64,000 bases of DNA from Cellulomonas humilata. Its GTDB lineage: Bacteria > Actinomycetota > Actinomycetes > Actinomycetales > Cellulomonadaceae. The stretch lies in NCBI RefSeq assembly GCF_013359775.1, contig NZ_JABMCI010000041.1, forward strand, positions 39,841 through 103,840, read 5' to 3'. Within the stretch, counting starts at the first letter, position 1. Every line of letters begins with the position of its first letter. This document shows, piece after piece, positions 9,186 through 18,456 of this stretch. A model generated the notes under the pieces. It worked only from the letters and a program-made list of their open reading frames with translations, searched no databases and was not told the DNA's origin. Position numbers and translations under genes: made by a program.

Positions 9186-11090
9186 TCAGCCGTTGCCGGG
9201 AGGGGCGAAGCCGGCCGGGGGACCGCCCTCGCCGCCTTGCATCACGAAGCCCTCCGGCGGGCCGCCCTGCGTCGCGTCGTCGCCCAGGCCCGACAGCCCG
9301 GTCGTGGTGGAGGTGCTGGTCTCGATCGGCTCGTCGAGGTCCGCGAGGACCACCTCGTCGCCGGCGGAGAGGCCGTCGGTGATCTCGGTCCGCTCCGTGC
9401 CGACCGCGCCGCGGGTGACCGTGACCTCGGTCGGGGTGCCGCCCTGGAGCACCTGGACCGTCGCGGTCGAGCCGTCGACGTGGACCGCCGACGTCGGGAC
9501 CGTGAGCACCTGGTCGGCGCCCGCCACGGTGATCCGCACCTGGGCGGAGGCTCCGTCGTACAGCGTCTCGTCCGTCGGGTCGACGGCGAGCTCGACCGTG
9601 TAGGCCGGGTCGGCGGTGGTGGACGTGTCGAGGACGCCGATGCTGCTGACCGTGGCGGTGAGCGTCGCATCCGTGCTCGGGGTGGTCACCTGGGCGCTCT
9701 GGCCGACCGTGACGATGTCGATCTTCGTCAGCGGGACGCTGGTGGTGACCGTGTAGCCGTCCGGGCCGAGGATCGTGATCGTCGCGGTGGTCGACGAGGC
9801 CGTGACCGAGTCGCCCGGGGCGAGCGCGACCGCCGCGACCGTGCCGGCGATCGGGCTGGTCAGGGTGGCGAACGGGAGCCGGCTCTGCGCGAGCGTGACG
9901 TTGGCCTGGGCCAGGTCGATCGCTGCCTGGTCGGCGACGATCGTCGCCGCGGACGCCACGGTCGTGGCCGTGCTGGTCGACGGCGTGCTGGTGGAGGGCG
10001 TGCTGGTCGACGGGGTGGAGGTCGAGGGCGTGGTCGTCGACGGGGTCGACGTCGAGGGCGTGCTGGTTGACGGCGCGCTGGTCGAGGAGGCCGCGACGGC
10101 CTTCTGGAGCGCCTGCACCGCCTCGTCCAGCGCGGTCGCGAGCGTCATGAGCGCCTGCTGCTCCGCGTCGGTCGCGGTCTGCGCGTCCAGGGCCCCGGTC
10201 AGGGCGGCCTGGCAGTCGGCGAGCGCCTGCTCGACCGCGGAGACGTCGGGCTCGGCAGTGTCGTCGGGTTCCGCCGTGTCGTCGGGTTCGACCGTGGGGT
10301 CTGCCTCGTCGGTGGCGGGATCCGTCGACTCCGTCAGGTCGTCCGTCGGCTCCGCGTCCGCGGGCTCGACGTCGTCACCGACCACCGCGAGGAACGCCGC
10401 GCACGACGCCTGCGACGCCGTGACGCTCTCGCCGCTGGACGCCAGGGCGTCGGCGGTGACCTGGTACTGGTCGAGCAGCGCCTGCTGGGCTCGCTGGACG
10501 TCGGCCAGCGCCTTCTCGACGGCGGGGTCCGCGGAGTCGCCGCGGGTGTCTTCGGACCCCGTGGTCGGTGCGGCGGAGGAGACCGCGGGCGATGCGGACG
10601 CCGATGCGGACGGCGTCGATGACGACGAGGCGGAGGTCGCGGAGGAGGAAGCGGTCGACGAGGTCGAGGTCGACGCCGTCTGGGAGTCCAGGTCGTCGGA
10701 GAGCTGCTGCTGGGCGTCGGCGAGGTCCGCCTGCGCCTTCTCGACCGCGTCCTGGAGCGCCTCGGTGTCGAGCGTGGCGAGCACGTCCCCGGCCGCCACG
10801 GCCTGACCGACGGACACGTTCACGGTCGCCACGGTGCCGTCCACGGAGAACGCCACGTCCCGCCGGGTGGCCGACGCGATCGTGCCGACCGCGTCGATCA
10901 CCTGCTCGACGCTCGACAGATCGGCGGCGGCGGTCCGGTACCGGCCGTCGTCGGAACCCCCGACCGCCAGGGCGACACCGCCGCCCGCGGCCACGAGGGC
11001 CACGGCTCCCGCGGCGCCGAACCCGATGATCCGGCGGCGACGCGCCCGACGACGCAGCGCGACGGAGGGACGGACGTCGCGGTCAGGCAT
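9186..11090 (-). CDS. HlyD/MacA-like efflux adaptor with large acidic and Ser/Thr-rich insertions
   Basis: 634 residues, much longer than the usual 350-420. After an Arg-rich cytoplasmic end and a membrane anchor (about 21-44) come the first half of a biotinyl-lipoyl-like domain (VNVSVGQAVAAGDVLATLDTEAL), a helical hairpin broken by Ser/Thr/Ala-rich, Asp/Glu-rich (repeated DDTAEP) and STSTP-repeat segments, then the second lipoyl half (FATLTSPIAGTVAAVALAPG), beta-barrel and membrane-proximal domains. The tail is Gly/Pro-rich (GGPPEGFVMQGGEGG). It is the last gene of the operon. ATG 11090 is preferred over a GTG at 11099. It probably forms the extracytoplasmic part of a MacB-type exporter. Confidence 0.88.
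   Translation of the reverse strand: MPDRDVRPSVALRRRARRRRIIGFGAAGAVALVAAGGGVALAVGGSDDGRYRTAAADLSSVEQVIDAVGTIASATRRDVAFSVDGTVATVNVSVGQAVAAGDVLATLDTEALQDAVEKAQADLADAQQQLSDDLDSQTASTSTSSTASSSATSASSSSTPSASASASPAVSSAAPTTGSEDTRGDSADPAVEKALADVQRAQQALLDQYQVTADALASSGESVTASQASCAAFLAVVGDDVEPADAEPTDDLTESTDPATDEADPTVEPDDTAEPDDTAEPDVSAVEQALADCQAALTGALDAQTATDAEQQALMTLATALDEAVQALQKAVAASSTSAPSTSTPSTSTPSTTTPSTSTPSTSTPSTSTPSTSTATTVASAATIVADQAAIDLAQANVTLAQSRLPFATLTSPIAGTVAAVALAPGDSVTASSTTATITILGPDGYTVTTSVPLTKIDIVTVGQSAQVTTPSTDATLTATVSSIGVLDTSTTADPAYTVELAVDPTDETLYDGASAQVRITVAGADQVLTVPTSAVHVDGSTATVQVLQGGTPTEVTVTRGAVGTERTEITDGLSAGDEVVLADLDEPIETSTSTTTGLSGLGDDATQGGPPEGFVMQGGEGGPPAGFAPPGNG
9970..10089 (-). repeat. Eight degenerate 15-bp tandem repeats encoding STSTP-type units
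   Basis: Period-15 repeat inside the adaptor gene (consensus on + strand near GTGCTGGTCGACGGC) encoding (S/A)-T-S-T-P units. Such tracts act as flexible linkers and can vary in copy number. Confidence 0.8.
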
Positions 11091-11985
11091 CGGTGTCACC
11101 GTCCTGCGACGAGTCGTCGGAGGAGCCCTGCGAGCCGCCGCCGGGGAACCCGCGGCCGCCGAGCATGCCGGTGGTGCAGTCGCCGTCGGTCGGCGCGGAG
11201 ACCGTGATGCTCGTCGCGGTGACCTTGCCGCTGTCGTCGGCCTCGCCGCGCGCGGTGGCGCACTGCCCGACGACCATCGCGGACGCGTCGGCCGCGGCGG
11301 TCGTGGTGTAGGTGGTCGCGTCGGTGACCGTGACGGTGCGCGAGGTGGTCGCGTCGTCCGGACCCGTGGTCTCCACCGTCAGCGTGCTGCCGTCGATCGC
11401 GGTGACCGTTCCGCTGGCGCCGCCGCCGAACATGCGGGCGCCGTCGGGTGCTCCGGACGGCAGGTCCGTGGGCGCACCGTCGGGGGCCCGCATCGACGGC
11501 AGGTCGGTGGGCGCTCCGTCGGGACGGTCGCCGCCTCCGGGTCCCCCGGCGAAGCCGCCGAACCCGCCGGCGCACGTGCCGTCGTCGGACGGCTGGGTGA
11601 TCCGGATGCTGGTGGCCTCCACCGGCGCGCTGGTGTCCGTCGTGTCGTCCGTCGTGGCGGTGGACACCGCGACGACGCACGACCCGACCGTCACGTCGGC
11701 GAGCGTCCCGGCGACCGTCGCGGAGAACGTGGTGGCGTCCGTCCACGTCACCGCGGTCTGCGCGTCGTCGGACCGGACCTGCATGACGGTCCCGGTGACC
11801 GTCGCGATCTCGCCGGACGCGCCGCCACCGCCGGGGGGCTGCGCACCGCCGCCGTCCTGCTGCTGCTGGGGGGTGGCCGAGGCGGTCGGCGCGGCCGCCT
11901 GCGAGGTGCCGGCAGAGCAGCCGGCCAGGACGAGGACCGAGGCCGCGGCGATCGCGGGAAGCAGTCGCGTGGTCAGGGTGGACAT
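11083..11985 (-). CDS. Lipoprotein with two DUF5666-like beta domains
   Basis: 300 residues. The lipobox LVLAGC places the lipidated Cys at residue 23. After a Gln/Gly/Pro-rich spacer there are two related domains, [21 protein letters not shown]... with SCVVAVS (about 58-130) and [21 protein letters not shown]... with QCATARG (about 188-262). These look like DUF5666 small beta barrels, separated by a Gly/Pro-rich linker with a duplicated APTDLPS. It lies between the permease and the second adaptor, so it is probably an accessory factor of the exporter on the outer face of the membrane. ATG 11985 fits the signal peptide. Confidence 0.8.
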   Translation of the reverse strand: MSTLTTRLLPAIAAASVLVLAGCSAGTSQAAAPTASATPQQQQDGGGAQPPGGGGASGEIATVTGTVMQVRSDDAQTAVTWTDATTFSATVAGTLADVTVGSCVVAVSTATTDDTTDTSAPVEATSIRITQPSDDGTCAGGFGGFAGGPGGGDRPDGAPTDLPSMRAPDGAPTDLPSGAPDGARMFGGGASGTVTAIDGSTLTVETTGPDDATTSRTVTVTDATTYTTTAAADASAMVVGQCATARGEADDSGKVTATSITVSAPTDGDCTTGMLGGRGFPGGGSQGSSDDSSQDGDTDA

Positions 11986-12010
11986 GGGGAGTCTCCTAGC
12001 TGAGAGGGGG

Positions 12011-13239
<1,229 letters not shown>

Positions 13240-13243
<4 letters not shown>

Positions 13244-13959
13244 CGGGCACCGTCCGACACGATGAGCCCGTCGTGGACCCGGACGATCCGCTCCGCGCGC
13301 TCGGCGACGTCGGCCTCGTGCGTGATGAGGACGATCGTGCGGCCCTGCGCGTGCAGCTCGTCGAACAGGGACAGGACGTCGTGCGTGGACGTCGAGTCGA
13401 GGTTGCCCGTCGGCTCGTCGGCCAGCAGGAGGGCCGGTTCGCCGACGAGGGCGCGGGCCACCGCAACGCGCTGCTGCTGCCCGCCCGAGAGCTCGCCCGG
13501 CCGGTTGTCCAGCCGGTCGGCGAGCCCGACGCGGGACAGCGCGGCCGCGGCCCGGTCGCGTCGGACCCCCGCGTGCACGCGGCCGTAGACCAGCGGGAGC
13601 TCCACGTTGCGCCACGCCGAGAGCGCCGGCAGCAGGTTGAACTGCTGGAACACGAACCCGATGCGCCGGTTGCGGATGTCCGCGAGGTCGATCTCGTCGA
13701 GCTCCCCCACGTCCTCGCCGGCCAGGTGGTACGTGCCGCGGGTGAGCGTGTCCAGGCAGCCCAGGATGTTCATCAGGGTCGACTTGCCGGACCCGGACGG
13801 GCCCATGACCGCGACGTACTCGCCCTGCTCGATCCGCAGGTCGACGCCACGCAGGGCCTCGAACTCGATGCTGCCGGACGTGTAGGTCTTGGTGACGCCG
13901 ACGAGGTCGATGACGGTGCTGGTGCGTGTCTCGATGAGCGGCGACGCGAGCTCAGCCAT
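13240..13959 (-). CDS. MacB/LolD-type ABC transporter ATP-binding protein
   Basis: 239 residues. Walker [10 protein letters not shown] (53-61), Q-loop in [10 protein letters not shown], signature LSGGQ (157-161), Walker B LLLADEP (177-183) and switch His in [10 protein letters not shown]. The spacing and the phrase [21 protein letters not shown] are typical of MacB-subfamily ATPases. ATG 13959 lies 8 bp inside the end of the upstream adaptor gene. It energises the permease encoded next. Confidence 0.97.
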
Positions 13960-15109
13960 TGGTCTGACCGCCCTGCATCTGGGTGGGGTCGAAGCCCTCC
14001 GGTGGGCCGCCCTCGGGGAACGTGCCGCCGCCGTCCTGCGTCGTGCCCTGCCGGCCCGTGCCGCCGGAGCCCGGCGTGAAGGTGGCCAGCACGACCTCGT
14101 CGCCCTCGGCCAGCCCCTCGGTGATCTCCGTGACGTTCCCGGAGGTCTCCCCCGTGGTGACCGGCACGTCGACGGTGGCGCCGGCGGCATCCACCTGCGT
14201 CACGGTGGTGGTGCCGTCGGTGGCCGTCGTGACGGCCAGGCTGGGCACGGTGAGCACGTCGGTGCGGCGCTCGTAGACCAGCTCGACCTCCGCGGCGACG
14301 CCGTCGTGCAGCCCTTCCTGGTCGCCCGTGACCGCGACGGTGACCGGGTAGGCCGCCACGCCGGTGTCGCTGGTCGACAGCAGGCCGATCTCGCTGATGG
14401 TGCCGAACACCGGCTCGGTCGCGCCGTCGAGGGTGACCTCCGCCTGGTCGCCCACCTCGATGAGCGCGATGTCCGCGTCGGAGACCGTCACGTCGACCTG
14501 CCACGCGTCGGTGCCGACGATGGTGAACTGCGCCGTGGTCTCGCCGCCGCTGCCGGTGGGCGCCGAGGAGGACCCCACCGCGTCGCCCACCTCGAGGTCC
14601 ACCGCCGTGAGCAGCCCGGCGACCGGCGCGGTCAGGGTGGCGCCGTCCATCGCGGCCTGCGCGGTGTCGACCCCCGACTGGGCCACGTCGACCTGCGCCT
14701 GCGCGGCGGCGATCTGCGCGGTGCCGCTCGCGTCGTCCAGCTTGGCCTGGGCGCTGGCCAGCGTGGACTTGGCCTGGAGCAGGTCCGCGTTCAACTGGAG
14801 GGTGTCGACGGTGGCCAGCGTCTGGCCGACCGTGACGCTCTGGCCGACCGCCACCGGCACGCCGGTCACCGTGCCGCTGACCTCGAAGCTCACGTCCTGC
14901 TGCACCGACGGCGCCAGCGTCCCGCTGCCGCTCACCGACTTCTGCATCGTCGTCAGGCTCGCCGCGACGGTCCGTGTCACGGGTGCGGCCGAGGCGGCCG
15001 ACGCGTCCCTGATCCCGAACCACCACACCCCTGCCCCGACGAGGGCCACGACCACCACGGCCGCGACCGTTCTCGTCAGCGGCGTCGTCCGCCTCCACAC
15101 GTGCTGCAT
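13952..15109 (-). CDS. HlyD/MacA-like efflux adaptor, first gene of the ABC operon
   Basis: 385 residues. Membrane anchor at about 14-31, lipoyl halves (VPVAVGQSVTVGQTLATVDTL and GATLTAPVAGLLTAVDLEVG) flanking a short helical hairpin (about 105-155), a beta-barrel domain, and a membrane-proximal domain with a Gly/Pro-rich tail (PEGGPPEGFDP) that resembles the tail of the second adaptor. ATG 15109 has GAGGGAG just upstream; an in-frame extension of 48 codons looks non-coding. It is probably the primary adaptor of the exporter. Confidence 0.93.
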   Translation of the reverse strand: MQHVWRRTTPLTRTVAAVVVVALVGAGVWWFGIRDASAASAAPVTRTVAASLTTMQKSVSGSGTLAPSVQQDVSFEVSGTVTGVPVAVGQSVTVGQTLATVDTLQLNADLLQAKSTLASAQAKLDDASGTAQIAAAQAQVDVAQSGVDTAQAAMDGATLTAPVAGLLTAVDLEVGDAVGSSSAPTGSGGETTAQFTIVGTDAWQVDVTVSDADIALIEVGDQAEVTLDGATEPVFGTISEIGLLSTSDTGVAAYPVTVAVTGDQEGLHDGVAAEVELVYERRTDVLTVPSLAVTTATDGTTTVTQVDAAGATVDVPVTTGETSGNVTEITEGLAEGDEVVLATFTPGSGGTGRQGTTQDGGGTFPEGGPPEGFDPTQMQGGQTNG

Positions 15110-15205
15110 GTTCTCCCTCACGTCGCTCGGTCCTGTGACCTGGGCCGAACGTAGGGAGGACGCCTGGGGCCGCCGTAGCACCACCCTGTGCCTGACCTGT
15201 GGATC

Positions 15206-15265
15206 GGCGAGAACAACGTGCGTGGCGGTGTGGCTGCTCAGGACAGCACTCACGTTGTTCTCGCC
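15206..15265. repeat. 15-bp perfect inverted repeat with 30-bp spacer between divergent operons
   Basis: GGCGAGAACAACGTG (15206-15220) and its exact complement CACGTTGTTCTCGCC (15251-15265). The element lies between the ABC operon start (15109) and the mannanase gene (15392). Arm centres are about 45 bp apart, near four helical turns. It could be a paired operator or a long-stem RNA structure; neither is proven. Confidence 0.7.
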
Positions 15266-15312
15266 CCGCGGTGCCTCCCCAAACGATTCGGATCTGTCCG
15301 ATACATCCTTTG

Positions 15313-15330
15313 TTTGGTAACTTGACTAAG
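15313..15330 (+). promoter_or_regulatory. Imperfect palindrome upstream of the GH26 gene, possible operator
   Basis: TTTGGTAACTTGACTAAG is an unusually AT-rich, imperfectly symmetric 18-mer (TT-GT-A..T-AC-AA) about 60 nt before the start codon. It could be a repressor site or part of the promoter. The binder is unknown. Confidence 0.35.
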
Positions 15331-15391
15331 TTCGTTCCAGTGCTCGTCCGCGGATGCCGGCTCCGAGGGGCGGGACGACCCAGGAGGTTCA

Positions 15392-18331
15392 ATGAAGAAC
15401 CGTCATCTCGCGCGCGCCCTGACCGCAGGGATCACCGCCGCCGCCCTGTGCGGGATCGTGACGCTCCCCGCGACAGCCGCCGAGACCGTCACCCTCGTCG
15501 ACCCGGGCGCCAGCCCGCAGACGCGCTCCCTGTTCTCCTACCTCGACGACGTGCGCGGCGACGGCATCCTGTTCGGCCACCAGCACACGACGTCGTACGG
15601 CCTGACGTTCACGGGCGCGGACGGGATCACGTCCGACGTGAAGAACGTGACCGGCGACTACCCGGCGGTCTTCGGCTGGGACACCCTGATCCTCCAGGGC
15701 GACGAGGCCCCCGGATCGGCCGGCAACACGACCGCGCAGAACATCGCGGCGCTCGACGACTACATCGCCAAGGCGCACGAGCTCGGCGGCATCAACACCC
15801 TGTCCGCCCACATGGAGAACTTCGTCACGGGCGGCAGCTTCTACGACACCACCGGCGACACATTGCGCGCGGTCCTTCCCGGCGGCGCCAAGAACGCCGA
15901 GCTGAACGCGTACCTGGACAACATCGCGGCGGCCGCAGACGGTGCGCGGGACACCGACGGGAACCTCATCCCGATCGTCTTCCGACCGTGGCACGAGAAC
16001 GCCGGCTCCTGGTTCTGGTGGGGCGCCGCGTTCGGCTCCCCCGGCGAGTACAAGGAGCTCTACCGCTACACGGTCGAGTACCTGCGCGACCTCAAGGGCG
16101 TCTCCAACTTCCTGTACGCGTTCTCCCCGGGCAGCGGGTTCGGCGGCAACACCGAGCAGTACCTGCGCACCTACCCCGGCGACGAGTTCATCGACGTGCT
16201 CGGCCTGGACGCGTACGACAACACCGGCTCGCAGGCGTTCCTCGACGGACTGGTCGCGGACCTCGGCATGATCGCCGACCTCGCCGACGCGAAGGGGAAG
16301 GTCTCCGCGTTCACCGAGTTCGGCGTCTCGGGCGGAGTGGGCACCAGCGGCTCGTCGCCCGAGCAGTGGTTCACCAAGGTGCTGAACGCCATCAAGGCCG
16401 ACCCGCGCGCGAGCCGGTCGGCGTACATGGAGACGTGGGCCAACTTCGACGCCGGCCAGCACTTCGTGCCCGTGCCCGGGGACGCGCTGCTGGAGGACTT
16501 CCAGGCGTACGCGGCGGACCCGTTCACGTACTTCGCGGGCGACGTCACCGGCGCGTTCGACCGTGCCGTCGACACGACTCCCGCGCAGCCGCTCGTGCAC
16601 ATCGCGTCGCCCGCGGACAGCGCGCGCGTCGCGACGTCGCCGACGACCGTCCGGGCCACGGTCCAGAACGTCGACGCCGACCGCGTCTACGCGACGGTCG
16701 GGACGACGGAGATCGAGCTCTCGCCCGGCGACGGCCTCTGGTGGTCGGCGCCGTGGGACATCCCGGCCGCGGAGCTGGACAACAGCACGCAGACGCTCGA
16801 GGTCCACGTGATCGTCGACGGCGCCGAGGTGCTGAGCGACTCCGTCTCCGTGGTGCTCGGTCCGCGACCGACCTTCGGGCCGGGCGTGGTCGACGACTAC
16901 GAGGGCTACGGCGACAACACCGCCCTGCGGGCCGAGTACGTCTCCTACGGCGCCAACACGCTGTCGCTGGACACGAGCGGGCCGTCGAAGGCGCTGCGGA
17001 TGGACTACGACTTCGCCACGCAGACCTACACCGGGTTCGGCAAGCAGATCAGCGGCGACTGGTCGGCCTTCAACGAGCTCGCGCTCTGGGTCAAGCCCGA
17101 CGGGTCCGGCAACAAGATGGTGCTCCAGCTCGTGGCCGGGGGCGTCTCGTACGAGGCCTACCCGTCGCTGGAGGGCACGTCACCTGGGGTCGTCACGTTC
17201 CCGTTCGTCGACTGGCGTCCGGCCCCGTGGGACACCGCCAACGCCAACCGCCGGATCACCGACGCGGACCTCCAGGCGATCTCGCAGTTCAACATCTACG
17301 TCAACGCGGCCGACGACGGCACCGGCGCCTCGTCGGGAAGCATCGTGGTCGACGACATCGCCGCCCTGCCGGGGGTCGAGCCGCCGCCGGTGTTCTCCGA
17401 CGTGCTGCCGGGATCGCCGAACTTCGACTCGATCATCTGGCTGCACGACCAGGGGCTCGACGACGGCTACGCGGACGGCACGTTCCGGCCGACCAAGCCG
17501 GAGACGCGCCAGGACGTCGCGACCCTGCTCTACCGCTACGCCGACGCGACCTGGGTGCCGACCGCCAAGCGGCCGACGTTCCGCGACGTGCCCAAGAAGC
17601 ACGCGGCGTACACGGCGATCGAGTGGCTGGCGCACGAGGGGCTCGTCGACACGACGCTCCCCGTCTACCTGCCGAAGGCGCCGCTCGACCGCTCGTCCGC
17701 GGCGGAGCTCCTCTGGCGCCTCGCCGGCTCCCCGGAACCGGCGGCTCCCGAGGCGTTCACCGACGTCCCGTCGTGGCACCCGTACGGCACGGCGATCGCG
17801 TGGGCGACCGAGACCGGGATCATCGTGCCGACGTCGGCGACGAAGTTCGGCGTGCTCAAGGTGGTCACCCGCGGCGACTTCGCCGGGTACCTCGACCGGT
17901 ACGACCACCGGCCGACGCCGTTGGAGCCCGTCGTCCTGTCCGACTTCACCGACGGCGTCCAGGGCTGGGGGCCGATCGGTGAGGGAACCGTCTCCTCGAC
18001 CGGAGGCACCCTCACCATCGGCGCGGCCTCTCCGGACGGCGGCTGGTTCGGGTTCGGCCCGTCGGTCGGCGACTGGACCGGGCGCACGCAGGTGACGTTC
18101 GACGTGGTGTCCACCACCGGGTTCGACACCAAGGCGGCCCTGCAGGTGGGCTCGTCGTGGACCTGGTGCGAGACCGCGCAGGTGGGCTGGATCGCCGCGC
18201 CGACGACCGACGTGGTCGTCGACCTGGAGACCCTGACCGCCGACTGCGGCGCGCAGCTGGCCGACGTGAAGAAGATCAACCTGTACTTCAATGCCGGCAC
18301 CCACGTGCTCGACGACGTGGTGCTGCACTGA
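15392..18331 (+). CDS. Modular GH26 endo-beta-1,4-mannanase with CBM23-like and SLH domains
   Basis: 979 residues. Signal peptide 1-30; GH26 catalytic domain about 35-395 with acid/base E202 in FRPWHENAGSWFWWG and nucleophile E309 in SAFTEFGVSGG; Ig-like domain about 400-490; CBM23-like mannan-binding module about 495-660; three SLH repeats about 667-840 (FSDVLPGSP, FRDVPKKHA, FTDVPSWHP starts); and a C-terminal beta domain about 848-979. The order matches Cellulomonas fimi Man26A. SLH repeats should tether the enzyme to the cell wall. The start follows an exact AGGAGG. It is monocistronic and flanked downstream by palindromic repeats. Confidence 0.95.
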   Translation: MKNRHLARALTAGITAAALCGIVTLPATAAETVTLVDPGASPQTRSLFSYLDDVRGDGILFGHQHTTSYGLTFTGADGITSDVKNVTGDYPAVFGWDTLILQGDEAPGSAGNTTAQNIAALDDYIAKAHELGGINTLSAHMENFVTGGSFYDTTGDTLRAVLPGGAKNAELNAYLDNIAAAADGARDTDGNLIPIVFRPWHENAGSWFWWGAAFGSPGEYKELYRYTVEYLRDLKGVSNFLYAFSPGSGFGGNTEQYLRTYPGDEFIDVLGLDAYDNTGSQAFLDGLVADLGMIADLADAKGKVSAFTEFGVSGGVGTSGSSPEQWFTKVLNAIKADPRASRSAYMETWANFDAGQHFVPVPGDALLEDFQAYAADPFTYFAGDVTGAFDRAVDTTPAQPLVHIASPADSARVATSPTTVRATVQNVDADRVYATVGTTEIELSPGDGLWWSAPWDIPAAELDNSTQTLEVHVIVDGAEVLSDSVSVVLGPRPTFGPGVVDDYEGYGDNTALRAEYVSYGANTLSLDTSGPSKALRMDYDFATQTYTGFGKQISGDWSAFNELALWVKPDGSGNKMVLQLVAGGVSYEAYPSLEGTSPGVVTFPFVDWRPAPWDTANANRRITDADLQAISQFNIYVNAADDGTGASSGSIVVDDIAALPGVEPPPVFSDVLPGSPNFDSIIWLHDQGLDDGYADGTFRPTKPETRQDVATLLYRYADATWVPTAKRPTFRDVPKKHAAYTAIEWLAHEGLVDTTLPVYLPKAPLDRSSAAELLWRLAGSPEPAAPEAFTDVPSWHPYGTAIAWATETGIIVPTSATKFGVLKVVTRGDFAGYLDRYDHRPTPLEPVVLSDFTDGVQGWGPIGEGTVSSTGGTLTIGAASPDGGWFGFGPSVGDWTGRTQVTFDVVSTTGFDTKAALQVGSSWTWCETAQVGWIAAPTTDVVVDLETLTADCGAQLADVKKINLYFNAGTHVLDDVVLH

Positions 18332-18343
18332 CCGACCCCGCTG

Positions 18344-18387
18344 ACGTCCGCACTCGGGTGGGTCTGAACCCGCTCGAGTGCGGACGT
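18344..18387. repeat. Palindromic intergenic element 1 (REP-like), probable terminator of the GH26 gene
   Basis: Perfect 13-bp arms ACGTCCGCACTCG / CGAGTGCGGACGT with an 18-nt loop that itself contains GGGT/ACCC, 12 nt after the mannanase stop. The arm core GTCCGCACT recurs in the next element, so this looks like a member of a repeat family. Confidence 0.75.
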
Positions 18388-18408
18388 TGCGGTGTGGGAA
18401 GCAGCAAT

Positions 18409-18448
18409 GTCCGCACTCCGGCGGGTTCCCACCCACCTCAGTGCGGAC
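18409..18448. repeat. Palindromic intergenic element 2 (REP-like)
   Basis: Perfect 9-bp arms GTCCGCACT / AGTGCGGAC around GGCGGGTTCCCACCCACC-type loop sequence. It shares its arms with element 1, so the two can fold separately or cross-pair. It ends 9 nt before the stop of the convergent methyltransferase gene and may terminate it. Confidence 0.75.
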
Positions 18449-18456
18449 GTTGTGGC

